Shown piece after piece: positions 18,588 to 27,958 of a stretch of 64,000 bases of DNA (the first letter of the stretch is position 1; every line of letters starts with the position of its first letter). Source of the DNA: 66-474 sp963771735. Its GTDB lineage: Bacteria > Pseudomonadota > Gammaproteobacteria > Xanthomonadales > Rhodanobacteraceae. The stretch covers positions 124,001-188,000 of the forward strand of contig CAVYUN010000003.1 in assembly GCA_963771735.1 (NCBI GenBank), given 5' to 3'. The translations under genes and the position numbers were made by a program. A model generated the notes under the pieces. It made no database searches. It was not told where the DNA came from and saw nothing but the letters and a program-made list of their open reading frames with translations.

Positions 18588-18770
18588 TCAACGATAGCGC
18601 CAGTAACCGCGTACCCACACGTTGCCCCCGGCCCAGTGGCCCGGTATCCACACGCGCGCCGGTGCCACCGCGACGACCCGCGCACGCGGCGGCGCGACCA
18701 CGCAGCCACCCATCGCGAAACCACCGAGCACGACAAGGACCATCAACAACCACGTCGACCTGCGTTGCAT
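18588..18770 (-). CDS. Small lipoprotein with WIPGHW motif
   Basis: A 60-residue envelope protein. Residues 1-23 are a lipoprotein-type signal (RRSTWLLMVLVVLGGFAMGG) before Cys24. The mature part contains RVWIPGHWAGGNVWVRGYWR, the repeated W-x-x-G-x-W pattern of the YXWXXGXW-type small lipoproteins common in Xanthomonadales. AGGGAG precedes the ATG. Function unknown. It follows the aldo/keto reductase gene on the same strand. Confidence 0.65.
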   Translation of the reverse strand: MQRRSTWLLMVLVVLGGFAMGGCVVAPPRARVVAVAPARVWIPGHWAGGNVWVRGYWRYR

Positions 18771-18859
18771 GCGTGTTCTCCCTGCGAAGTGACCTGCATG
18801 CAACAACGCGGTGGCGTGCGCCGGCGTTGACCGGCACGCGCACGATTGCCGGCATTGAT

Positions 18860-19852
<993 letters not shown>

Positions 19853-20322
19853 GATTTTCCTTCAAAAAAGAAAATGTCGGGGCAGATCCGGGAATCAGCT
19901 GGCGCCCTGGTCATCTGGATCGATGGGCATGCCTGCCGGATCGCGGCCAAGTGCCGACGCAAGATCGCCGGCCAGTTGGCTGATTCAGGCAAGAACCGGG
20001 AGGGCACGAACTTTGCCGGCGCCACAAGGTCTCGGATAGACCGTGATTGGAATCATGGCGTGATCCGTGTCTATACTAGCCGAGCGATTGCAAGATATCG
20101 CACGAATCGCGATCGTCAATGGAGTGCAGGCGGCAAGGGACGGGGCACCAGGCTCGTGTCGACACATTGCCTGCAAAACATTGACACGAGGGCGCGCGAC
20201 TCAAGCCGTATGTACAAGGCCGACGGCACGCCCTATCGCGCTTGACGGCACCACACAACTTTGGCGGACCCGTGCCACGAGTCCATCATCATCGAACGCC
20301 ACCACAAACAGAGGAACTACCG
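19853..20322. other. 470-bp gap with no recognised gene
   Basis: Between the divergent aldo/keto reductase and the first Spy-like gene. Open frames here have no signal peptide, motif or good binding site. The end holds GAGGAA, the ribosome site of the Spy-like gene, so promoters for both neighbours must lie within. An AT-rich patch TCTATACT at about 20070 could be a -10 element. Confidence 0.4.
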
Positions 20323-20826
20323 ATGCACAAGAAATCCATGATCCGCGCCGGCTTGCTGGTCGCCGCGCTCGCCTGTTCGTCGTTCGCGCTCGCCGCGCCG
20401 CAGTCCTCCAGCAGCAACACGGGCGCCAAAACCTCGGGCAGTCAGGCGCAGCCGCGCGCGCGCCAGACAACCATCTTCGACCAGCTCGACCTGACCGCGG
20501 CGCAACGCACCAGCGTTCGTCAGTTGATGAAGCAGAGCTTCGAGCAGGCCCGTCCCGAAATGCAGGCGCTCGGCCAGAAGCGCATGGCATTCGAGAATGC
20601 CACGCCGGGTACTTCGAGCTATCAGAGCATCGCCAACGACCTGGCCGAGGCCGAATCCAACGCCGCGCACGCGCAAGTGCTCCGCCAGGCGGACCTGCGT
20701 ACCAAGATCTACAACCTGCTGACGCCGACCCAGCGCACCAAACTGGCCAGCATCCGCACGCAGAACCAGGAAAAGATGAAGGAGTGGCGGGCAGCGCACA
20801 TGCGCAAGCCGGCAGCATCGCACTGA
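20323..20826 (+). CDS. Spy/CpxP-like periplasmic LTxxQ protein 1
   Basis: A 167-residue periplasmic protein. Residues 1-25 are a Sec signal peptide (LLVAALACSSFALAAPQ). The mature part is a long charged helix with the family LTxxQ motif twice: LDLTAAQRTSVRQLMK and LLTPTQRTKLASIR. Such all-helical proteins act as ATP-independent chaperones or stress sensors (Spy, CpxP, ZraP). GAGGAA precedes the ATG. A second paralogue follows 314 bp downstream. Confidence 0.8.
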   Translation: MHKKSMIRAGLLVAALACSSFALAAPQSSSSNTGAKTSGSQAQPRARQTTIFDQLDLTAAQRTSVRQLMKQSFEQARPEMQALGQKRMAFENATPGTSSYQSIANDLAEAESNAAHAQVLRQADLRTKIYNLLTPTQRTKLASIRTQNQEKMKEWRAAHMRKPAASH

Positions 20827-20938
20827 CAAGCGGCGCATGCGATGGGCATCGCATAACGCCGATGCCCATCCCCGGCAAGGGTGGTTGCCGATTCCCTGAC
20901 AGGCAGCTTCCCGGTGGATTTACCCGATTTTTCAGCCA

Positions 20939-20961
20939 GACCCGCCCGAAATGGGCGGGTC
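20939..20961. terminator. Perfect 9-bp hairpin
   Basis: GACCCGCCC, loop GAAAT, GGGCGGGTC. It lies between the two Spy-like genes. No T-tract follows in either direction, so termination is uncertain; it could stabilise the upstream transcript. Confidence 0.4.
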
Positions 20962-21140
20962 GATGCCGTATCGACGTCCGCGCGCCGGAACGGGCGATGT
21001 TCGCGACGCGAGCGCCGTGCGAAACTGAATGACACCTGTGCATGCGGGACGTGGCCCTGGTCAATCACGACTTGCCTGTCAACGCTCCGGCGGGATCAAG
21101 CGTTTTTCGAATGCAGATCCCACCCGCAGGAGCATTCAAG

Positions 21141-21653
21141 ATGCGCAAGACTTTCCTCGTTTCAGCCATCCTCGCCGCGGCCGTCGCTTCGGCGCCGCTG
21201 GCATCCGCCCTCGCACAGGGCGCGCCCGGTCCTGGCTGGCATGGCCATCACGGCATGGCCATGGGCAGGCACGTTTACGACCAGCTCAACCTGAGCGACG
21301 CCCAGCGAAGCCAGATCAAGCAATTGCGGCAACAGGGTTTCGCGCAGGCCAAGCCGCAGATGCAGGCACTCCGGCAGGCACGCAAGGCTTATGAGTCGGC
21401 CGTGCCCGGCACCGCTGCCTATCAATCGGCGACCAGCGCACTTGCGCAGGCGGAATCCGATGCCGCGAGCACACGCGTGACCCGGCAATCCAATCTGCGC
21501 GCGCAGATCTACGAAATCCTGACGCCCGCGCAGCGGGATCAGCTTGCGCAGATCGAGCAGCAACAGCAGGCACGTCGGCAACAGTGGAAGGAATTCCAGC
21601 AGGAAAATCCGCTGCCAGAGTCCACTTCCTCGTCCACACCCTCCGCACAATGA
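21141..21653 (+). CDS. Spy/CpxP-like periplasmic LTxxQ protein 2
   Basis: A 170-residue periplasmic paralogue of the gene at 20323. It has a signal peptide (residues 1-25), then HGHHGMAMGRHVYDQ (a His-rich patch that could bind metal, absent from the first copy), and the motifs LNLSDAQRSQIKQL and ILTPAQRDQLAQIEQ. The C-terminal tail is Gln-rich (EQQQQARRQQWKEFQQEN). GCAGGAG precedes the ATG. The likely role is a periplasmic chaperone or stress-related protein; regulation by an envelope stress system is likely but not visible. Confidence 0.8.
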   Translation: MRKTFLVSAILAAAVASAPLASALAQGAPGPGWHGHHGMAMGRHVYDQLNLSDAQRSQIKQLRQQGFAQAKPQMQALRQARKAYESAVPGTAAYQSATSALAQAESDAASTRVTRQSNLRAQIYEILTPAQRDQLAQIEQQQQARRQQWKEFQQENPLPESTSSSTPSAQ

Positions 21654-21663
21654 TGCGGGATTC

Positions 21664-21699
21664 GCGGCGGCCGTCATCACGCATGATGACGGCTGCCGC
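21664..21699. terminator. 16-bp hairpin between convergent genes
   Basis: GCGGCGGCCGTCATCA, loop CGCA, TGATGACGGCTGCCGC: a 16-bp stem with one G-U pair. It lies in the 50-bp gap between the second Spy-like gene and hutF, which converge, so it may terminate both. No long T-tract. Confidence 0.6.
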
Positions 21700-21705
21700 G
21701 CACCT

Positions 21706-23034
21706 TCAGCCCGATGCCCACAGCTGCTCGACGGTGCTGCGGTAATCGGCCGCGATGCGATCTTCGGCGCGATGCCGGAAATCGCGCACCACCCATTCGC
21801 CGCCGGCCATGACGTCGCGCACCAGCGGCACGTTGCCGGCAAACAGGAAACCGTCGAGAACGTTCCGCGCGTCGCGCGCCGCGAGCAGGGGCGAAGCATC
21901 GTCCAGCACGATCAGGTCATCGCCCGACCCGGCATGTGGCAGACCCGAAGCCTGGCGCCCTCCACGCCATGCAGCGGCCCACAACATCTCGCCGACGCTG
22001 TCGCCAGGCTTGCGCGCAGCGATGTTGCGTCGGCGCGTGGTCAGCCGCTGGCCGTATTCCAGCCAGCGCAGCTCCTCGACCGGCGACACCGAGATATGCG
22101 AATCGGAGCCGATCCCGAACGTGCCGTCCGCGTCCAGGTAACCGCCCAGCGGGAACAGGCCATCGCCCAGATTCGCCTCGGTGGTCGGACACAACCCGGC
22201 GACAGCGCCGGACCTGGCAATCGCGCGCATCTCCGAATCTTCCAGGTGCGTCGCGTGCACCAGACACCAGTGAGAGTCGACATCGGCGTGGTCGAACAAC
22301 CATTGCACCGGGCGGGCATCGCGCACGCCCAGACAATCCTGCACTTCGCCGATCTGCTCGGCGATGTGGATGTGCACCACGCGGCCGGTCGCCCAAGGCG
22401 ATGCCAGCACTTCGCGCATCGCGGCTTCCGGCACCGCGCGCAACGAATGCAGGGCAATACCTACGTGCAATCGCCGCGATTCGAGTGCCGCCAGCGATTC
22501 AAGCAGGTGCATATAGGCATCAAGCGACAAGCCGAAGCGACGCTGTCGCTCCGACAACGGACGCCCATCCAATCCGCCGGTCATGTACAGCACCGGCAAC
22601 AGGGTCAGCCCGATGCCGGTGTCGTGCGCCGCTTCGATGATCGCTTTCGACATCGCTGCGGGATCGGCATACGGCATCCCATCCGGTGCGTTGTGCAGGT
22701 AATGGAACTCGCAGACGTGCGTGTATCCGCTCTTCAGCATCTCCACATACAACTGCGAGGCGATCGCGCGCAATTCGGCGGGCCCGATGCGCGACGCGAA
22801 CCTGTACATGGTTTCGCGCCAGGTCCAGAACGAATCGTCTCCCGGTCCGCGGCGCTCGGCCAGCCCGGCCATCGCGCGCTGGAACGCATGCGAGTGCAGG
22901 TTCGGCATGCCCGGCAATGCAAAGCGTGCGTGCACGCCGTCGCCAGCGCCTTTGCCGACTTTCACTTCGCGCTGCCAACCCTTCGGCGTCCACAGGTTCG
23001 CGACCGTCGCGTCGACCGACAAGATTGCGTCCAT
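21706..23034 (-). CDS. hutF: Formimidoylglutamate deiminase
   Basis: A 442-residue amidohydrolase that converts N-formimidoyl-L-glutamate to N-formylglutamate and ammonia, in the five-step histidine pathway. The metal site is LPGMPNLHSHAFQRAMAG (HxH), with HIHIAEQ, HATHL, and the late GIGSDSHISV (Asp). The family signature WTWRETMYRFASRI is present. ATG at 23034 has GGGAG upstream; it yields the usual length. Divergent from the GNAT-nitrilase gene with 79 bp between starts. Presence of hutF implies the pathway runs via formylglutamate, needing hutG, which is not in the window. Confidence 0.9.
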   Translation of the reverse strand: MDAILSVDATVANLWTPKGWQREVKVGKGAGDGVHARFALPGMPNLHSHAFQRAMAGLAERRGPGDDSFWTWRETMYRFASRIGPAELRAIASQLYVEMLKSGYTHVCEFHYLHNAPDGMPYADPAAMSKAIIEAAHDTGIGLTLLPVLYMTGGLDGRPLSERQRRFGLSLDAYMHLLESLAALESRRLHVGIALHSLRAVPEAAMREVLASPWATGRVVHIHIAEQIGEVQDCLGVRDARPVQWLFDHADVDSHWCLVHATHLEDSEMRAIARSGAVAGLCPTTEANLGDGLFPLGGYLDADGTFGIGSDSHISVSPVEELRWLEYGQRLTTRRRNIAARKPGDSVGEMLWAAAWRGGRQASGLPHAGSGDDLIVLDDASPLLAARDARNVLDGFLFAGNVPLVRDVMAGGEWVVRDFRHRAEDRIAADYRSTVEQLWASG

Positions 23035-23113
23035 CTGTGGCTCCCGTGTCCGGCCTACGAGTGTAACGGCTGGCACGGAATCCGGCGCGGCGCCGCCTGC
23101 TGCATAATGGGGC

Positions 23114-24688
23114 ATGCCCAGGAAAAACGGTGAACATACCCCCAAGTTGCTGGTACGCAGGGCGCTGCCCTCCGACGTACCCGCATTGGTCGATCTGACC
23201 GCGCGCATTTACACCGCCGAATGGGGCCACTCGACGGAGATGCTGCAATCCCAGCAGACGCACTTCCCGGAAGGCCAGCTCGTGGTCGAATACGAAGGCA
23301 AGATCATCGGCTATTGCGCGACCTTCCGTACCGATGCGGAGACGGCGCTGAAACCGCACACCTGGATGCAGATCACCGGCAGCGGCATGGCTTCGCGCCA
23401 CAAGCCCGATGGCGACTGGCTGTACGGCATGGAGGTGGTGGTCCACCCCGACTATCGCAACATGCGTATCGGCCGGCGCCTGTACCAGGCGCGCAAACGG
23501 CTGTGCACCGACCTCAAGTTGCGCGGCATTGCGTTTGGCGGCCGCATCCCGGGGCTGGCCCGAAACATCGGACGCTATGGCAGCGCCGAGGCCTACGTGC
23601 AGGCGGTCGTCGACGGACGCCGCCGCGATCCGACGCTCAGCTTCCAGTTGTCCAACGGTTTCGAGGCAATCGGCATCCTGCGCGACTATGTACCCACCGA
23701 CCACGAATCGCTGGGCTACGCGGTGCTGCTCAAATGGACCAACCCGCGCCTGCTCTACGAACCCGACATTGCACCCATCCCCTCGCACCAGCGCATCCCC
23801 GATTCGGTGCGCGTGGCATCGGTGCAGTACCAGCAGCGGCGCATCCGTTCGTTCGAGGAATTCGCGACCCAGGTCGAGTACTTCACCGACATCGCCGCCG
23901 ACTACGGCGCCGATTTCGTGACCTTCCCGGAATTGATCACGCTGCAGCTGCTTTCGATCGAGAACGAGGAACTGTCGCCCGTCGATACGATCCACAAGCT
24001 CAGCCATTACACCGCGCAGGTGAAGGACCTCTTCGGTGGCCTCGCCATGCGCTACAACATCAACATCATCGCGGGCTCCCATCCCACCGAACAGCCCAAT
24101 GGCGATATCCACAACGTGTGCTACGTGTGTCTGCGCGACGGCTCGATCCACGAGCGCGAGAAGCTGCATGTCACGCCCAGCGAGCGCAACGTCTGGCACA
24201 TCACCGGTGGCGAGAGCGCCGCGACGATCCCGACCGACTGCGGGCCGATCGGGGTGATGATCTGCTATGACGCCGAGTTCCCCGAGGTCGCGCGGCATCT
24301 TTCCGACCAGGGCGCGTTGCTGCTGTTCGTACCGTTCTGCACCGACGTGCGTGAAGGCTACCTGCGCGTGCGTTACTGCGCGCAGGCACGCGCGATCGAA
24401 AACCAGTGCTACGTGGTGCTGTCCGGCAACGTCGGCAACCTGCCGGGCGTCAACAACTTCGACATCCAGTACGGACAGAGCTGCATCCTGACACCCAGCG
24501 ACTTTCTGTTCTCGCGCGACGGCATCGCGGCGGACTCGACCCCGAACATCGAGACCGTGCTGTTCGCCGACCTGCGCCTCGACTATCTTGCCCGTGCCCG
24601 CAACGCCGGTGCGGTCCAGAACCTCAGGGATCGTCGCTTCGACCTGTACGAATCGCGCTGGGCGCGTGCGCCTGAACGCAAGCCGTGA
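23114..24688 (+). CDS. GNAT acetyltransferase fused to carbon-nitrogen hydrolase
   Basis: A 524-residue two-domain protein. Residues ~10-215 are GNAT-like: VRRALPSDVPALVDLTARIY and the acetyl-CoA loop VVVHPDYRNMRIGRRLYQAR. Residues ~230-510 are a nitrilase-superfamily amidase with the complete triad: Glu in TFPELITLQ, Lys in REKLHVTPSE, Cys in VMICYDAEFPE. The fused architecture is a known conserved bacterial family of unknown substrate. Here it lies between hutF and hutI; its stop overlaps the GTG start of hutI (GTGA), so the two are translationally coupled. That context suggests a role linked to histidine catabolism or to a product of it, but this is inference. Confidence 0.85.
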   Translation: MPRKNGEHTPKLLVRRALPSDVPALVDLTARIYTAEWGHSTEMLQSQQTHFPEGQLVVEYEGKIIGYCATFRTDAETALKPHTWMQITGSGMASRHKPDGDWLYGMEVVVHPDYRNMRIGRRLYQARKRLCTDLKLRGIAFGGRIPGLARNIGRYGSAEAYVQAVVDGRRRDPTLSFQLSNGFEAIGILRDYVPTDHESLGYAVLLKWTNPRLLYEPDIAPIPSHQRIPDSVRVASVQYQQRRIRSFEEFATQVEYFTDIAADYGADFVTFPELITLQLLSIENEELSPVDTIHKLSHYTAQVKDLFGGLAMRYNINIIAGSHPTEQPNGDIHNVCYVCLRDGSIHEREKLHVTPSERNVWHITGGESAATIPTDCGPIGVMICYDAEFPEVARHLSDQGALLLFVPFCTDVREGYLRVRYCAQARAIENQCYVVLSGNVGNLPGVNNFDIQYGQSCILTPSDFLFSRDGIAADSTPNIETVLFADLRLDYLARARNAGAVQNLRDRRFDLYESRWARAPERKP

Positions 24689-25920
24689 CCGAGAGGTTCG
24701 ACCACCTGCTGCTGGACTGCTCGCTGGCGACACTGGCTGGCGAAGCCGGTTATGGACTGATCGAGCACGCCGCGGTGGGCTGGCGCAACGGCGTCATCGC
24801 CTTCGCTGGTCCGATGCATGACCTGCCGGGCGAGCCTGCGGTTCTCGCCACTGCCAGCGAGTCGGTGCACGGCGCGCTGGTCACGCCGGGCTTGATCGAT
24901 TGCCACACGCACCTGGTCTTCGGCGGCGATCGTGCCAACGAATTCGAGATGCGCCTGAAGGGCGAAAGCTACGAAGCTATCGCACGCGCCGGCGGCGGCA
25001 TCCTGGCCACGGTGCGCGCGACCCGTGCGGCCAGCGAGGAAGACCTGTTCAAGCAATCGCTGCCACGTGCGCGGGCGCTGCTGCGCGATGGCGTCACCAC
25101 GCTCGAGATCAAGTCCGGTTACGGACTGGACCTCGAGACGGAAATGAAGATGCTGCGCGTCGCGCGCCGCCTGGGCCGGACCCTCGGCATCACCGTGCGC
25201 ACGACGTTGCTGGGCCTGCACGCGTTGCCACCGGAATTCGCCGATCGTCGCGGGGACTTCATCGCTGCGGTGTGCGGGAAATGGCTGCCCGCCATCGCGC
25301 ACGAAGGTCTGGCTGATGCCGTGGACGCCTTCTGCGAAGGCATTGCCTTCAGCCCGGACGAGGTGCGAGTTTTTTTCGAAACGGCACGCGAACTTGGTTT
25401 GCCCGTCAAGCTGCATGCCGATCAGCTCTCCGATCTCGGCGGCGCCGCGCTGGCGGCGTCGTTCGATGGCCTGTCCGCCGATCATCTCGAGTACACCAAT
25501 GCAACCGGCGTCGAGGCGATGGCGCGTGCCGGCAGCGTGGCGGTCCTGCTGCCCGGGAGTTTCTATGCGCTGCGCGAAACACGGCTGCCGCCGATCGTGG
25601 CCTTCCGTGAACACCGGGTTCCGATGGCGGTCGCGACCGACCTCAATCCCGGCACCTCGCCGTTGCGGTCGTTGCGACTGGCCATGAACATGGCGTGCAC
25701 GTTGTTCCGGCTGACTCCGGAGGAAGCCTTGCGTGGCGCCAGCGTGCACGCCGCACGCGCGCTGGGGCTGGAAGACCGCGGCACGCTCGTCCCTGGACGG
25801 CGCGCCGACCTCGTGGCCTGGCATGCGCGCGATCCATCCGGACTCGCCTACTGGATCGGGGACACACTCGCCGCGCGGGTGTTCGCGGGCGGCGTCGAAC
25901 AGAGCTTCGACGCACCGTGA
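24685..25920 (+). CDS. hutI: Imidazolonepropionase
   Basis: A 411-residue amidohydrolase opening the imidazolone ring to give N-formimidoyl-L-glutamate, the third histidine-degradation step. The metal-binding DCHTHLVFGGDRANEFEMRL (HxH), the substrate-loop YEAIARAGGGILATV, EIKSGYGLD, KLHADQLSD, SADHLEYT and ATDLNPGTSP (Asp) are all present. GTG start overlapping the previous stop. Its product is the substrate of HutF, encoded just upstream on the other strand. Confidence 0.95.
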   Translation: MTERFDHLLLDCSLATLAGEAGYGLIEHAAVGWRNGVIAFAGPMHDLPGEPAVLATASESVHGALVTPGLIDCHTHLVFGGDRANEFEMRLKGESYEAIARAGGGILATVRATRAASEEDLFKQSLPRARALLRDGVTTLEIKSGYGLDLETEMKMLRVARRLGRTLGITVRTTLLGLHALPPEFADRRGDFIAAVCGKWLPAIAHEGLADAVDAFCEGIAFSPDEVRVFFETARELGLPVKLHADQLSDLGGAALAASFDGLSADHLEYTNATGVEAMARAGSVAVLLPGSFYALRETRLPPIVAFREHRVPMAVATDLNPGTSPLRSLRLAMNMACTLFRLTPEEALRGASVHAARALGLEDRGTLVPGRRADLVAWHARDPSGLAYWIGDTLAARVFAGGVEQSFDAP

Positions 25921-25925
25921 AAACA

Positions 25926-25952
25926 GGCAAGGCCCCGTGACGGGGCCTTGCC
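25926..25952. terminator. 12-bp hairpin, bidirectional terminator
   Basis: GGCAAGGCCCCG, loop TGA, CGGGGCCTTGCC, starting 6 nt after the hutI stop and ending 24 nt before the end of the THX gene. The stem is perfect. A T-tract is missing on the plus strand; on the minus strand TGTTTT follows, so it may terminate the THX transcript best. Confidence 0.65.
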
Positions 25953-25975
25953 GTATCGAAACCCGTACCAAATTC

Positions 25976-26161
25976 TCAGGCCGATTTCTTGGCCGCTTTC
26001 TTTGCCGCCGTCTTCTTGGCCGGCGCGCGCGTGACCGGTTTGGCCACCTTGGTTACGGTCTTCTTCACCGCGGACTTCGACGTCGGCGAATGCGGACGCA
26101 CGTTGCCGTGGCTGCCCGCGTAGATCTTGCCCTTGCGCGTTTTCTTGTCACCCTTGCCCAT
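25976..26161 (-). CDS. Ribosomal protein bTHX-like with basic tail
   Basis: A 61-residue basic protein. Residues 1-24, MGKGDKKTRKGKIYAGSHGN, match the small ribosome-associated THX family (30S protein, Thermus Thx type; consensus MGKGDxKTxxGK...GSxG). The last 35 residues are an Ala/Lys/Pro/Thr tail like histone H1 (APAKKTAAKKAAKKSA). THX usually has 25-35 residues, so the tail is an extension. AGGA precedes the ATG at 26161. It would bind the 30S head or nucleic acid. Confidence 0.75.
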   Translation of the reverse strand: MGKGDKKTRKGKIYAGSHGNVRPHSPTSKSAVKKTVTKVAKPVTRAPAKKTAAKKAAKKSA

Positions 26162-26249
26162 AAGTCCATCCTGATCGTGGTGTGGAATCCGCGCACTTTG
26201 CGCGGCTGCGGGCATGGTAGCAGCGACGGCACATCACGCAACGCCCGGG

Positions 26250-27191
26250 TCAATGGGCGTGCCGATGTCCGTGTTCCGGATCCTCGCAGCCGGATTCCGG
26301 GTCGAGGCAATCGCTGGACTCGATCTGCACGGTGACGTGGCTGATCGAAAAGCGTTCGCGCGCGATGCGCTGGATCGCACGCATGGCTTGTTGCGGATCG
26401 CCGCTCTCGCGCAGACGCGCGTGCAGGGTTGCCATGCGCGACCCGGACGCGATCTGCCAGACATGCAGGTGATGGACTTCCGCGATCGCCGGATCGGCCA
26501 TGGCCAGCGCTTCGCGAATCTCCGCGGGTGCGAGGTCCTCCGGCACGCCTTCGAGCAGGATGTGCGCCGAGCGCCTGAGCAAGACGAACGCGCCACGCAA
26601 TATCAACAGGGATACCAGCAGCGACAGCGCCGGATCGGCCCACTCCCAGCCAAGGTAACGCACCAGCAAGGCCGCGATCACGGTCGCGACCGAGCCGAGC
26701 AGGTCGCCGAACACGTGCAGGCGCGCACCGGCGGTGTTGAGATCGTCGTGACTGTGCGCGTGCAGGCTGCGCAAGACGATGGCGTTCACGACCAGCCCGA
26801 CCGCGGCCACGACCAGCATCACGCCGGACTGGATGTGGATGCTTTCGAGCGCCAGCAACCGCCGGATCGCCTCGTACACGATCCCGACGACCAGCAGCAG
26901 CTGCACCAGCGCGTTGACGAAGCCCGCCAGTACTTCCAGTCGCGCATAGCCGAAACTGCGGCGGGTATCGGCGGGCTTCAGCGCGAATACCGCAGCGGTC
27001 CATGCCAATGCCAGGGCTCCGGCATCCACCAGCATGTGGGCAGCGTCGGCGAGCAACGCCAGTGAGCCCGACCACCAGCCGCCCAGTGCCTCCACGATCA
27101 GGACCGCGCAAGTCAGCGCGAACGCGAACGCCAGGCGGCCCCGGGCGCCATCGCGAGGATGCTCATGGACGTGGACGTGTGGATGCGCCAT
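26250..27191 (-). CDS. Cation diffusion facilitator metal exporter
   Basis: A 313-residue inner-membrane protein of the CDF family, zinc (or Co/Cd) out by proton antiport. It has a His-rich N-terminus (AHPHVHVHEHPRD), six transmembrane helices and the two binding motifs HxxxD in helices II and V: DAAHMLVDAG and HVFGDLLGSV. A His-rich loop (HAHSHDD) lies between helices IV and V, and the C-terminus is a cytoplasmic domain (VHHLHVWQIASG) ending in a His-rich tail (HGHRHAH). ATG at 27191. Forms a metal cluster with the MerC-like and TonB receptor genes. Zinc efflux is the most likely role. Confidence 0.9.
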   Translation of the reverse strand: MAHPHVHVHEHPRDGARGRLAFAFALTCAVLIVEALGGWWSGSLALLADAAHMLVDAGALALAWTAAVFALKPADTRRSFGYARLEVLAGFVNALVQLLLVVGIVYEAIRRLLALESIHIQSGVMLVVAAVGLVVNAIVLRSLHAHSHDDLNTAGARLHVFGDLLGSVATVIAALLVRYLGWEWADPALSLLVSLLILRGAFVLLRRSAHILLEGVPEDLAPAEIREALAMADPAIAEVHHLHVWQIASGSRMATLHARLRESGDPQQAMRAIQRIARERFSISHVTVQIESSDCLDPESGCEDPEHGHRHAH

Positions 27192-27348
27192 GCAAGCAGC
27201 GTAAGCAATCGCGCCGCGGTTACACAATCACCTGTGCGACCGCTGCTGTCGCTGCGCCATCCCCCAGTCCTGAGGCCCGATAACCGGCAGACCGGAGCCG
27301 GCCTTGCCACGCAGGGCTGGCAAGCAAGCGCTTCCTCGCAAACGGCGT

Positions 27349-27828
27349 CTAAGCGGGATGGGCGCAGGTTGCGTGGTGGTGGTGGTGGCGGTGCGCCAAT
27401 ACCAGGTTGGTGATGTGCGCGCTGGCGACCAGCAGGCCACCGCTGACTACACACAGGGTGTGGATCAGCACGTGCACGTCGAGATCGATGGCGATTCCGA
27501 ACACCAGAAGCATGATTCCCGGCACCATCAGGAACAGCGCGTGCGGCTTGCGATGACGGCGGTAGGCGGTGATCAGGCTGGCCGATGCCAGAACGGCGGC
27601 GCAGGCGACGAAGATCCGCTCGAAGGTATGCCCCGCCAGGAATTCCAACCCGATCAACGGCAGCAGTGCCAGCACGAACGGCAGCAGCACGCAATGTACC
27701 GCGCACAGCAGCGAGGCCGTGGCGCCGATGCGATCGAGCAGCAGCCCGAAACGTCGCGGCGAGGCGTCCGACGCCGGCTGCGGCGCCATTACCAACGCGG
27801 GCATGGATTGGATGGAGGGCATGTCCAT
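27349..27828 (-). CDS. MerC-like membrane protein
   Basis: About 159 residues if the ATG at 27828 is used; the open frame extends to 27906. It has four hydrophobic segments, the first with a MerC signature: LDRIGATASLLCAVHCVLLP (Cys and HC). A C-terminal His run (HRHHHHHATCAHPA) should bind metal. MerC-domain proteins take up mercury or other metals, or act as metal transporters. An imperfect Zur-like half site lies upstream at 27902-27915. Start uncertain: no strong ribosome site. Confidence 0.7.
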   Translation of the reverse strand: MDMPSIQSMPALVMAPQPASDASPRRFGLLLDRIGATASLLCAVHCVLLPFVLALLPLIGLEFLAGHTFERIFVACAAVLASASLITAYRRHRKPHALFLMVPGIMLLVFGIAIDLDVHVLIHTLCVVSGGLLVASAHITNLVLAHRHHHHHATCAHPA

Positions 27829-27901
27829 TTGCGCGAAAATCTCGGTGGAAGCGGAACCCGCCGCGTCATCCGGGCGGGTTTTGCAGCGGGTGTGTTCGAG
27901 C

Positions 27902-27915
27902 AACATTATAACATT
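27902..27915. promoter_or_regulatory. Zur-like half site upstream of MerC-like gene
   Basis: AACATTATAACATT (reverse AATGTTATAATGTT) contains one strong half of the Zur consensus (TATAACATT) but lacks the mirrored other half. It sits 74 bp upstream of the chosen start. It resembles the palindrome at 30180, but the evidence is weaker. Confidence 0.4.
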
Positions 27916-27958
27916 CCAGGCTGGGTTGACGGAAGAGCCGGCCCGACGCTTCGCCGGC

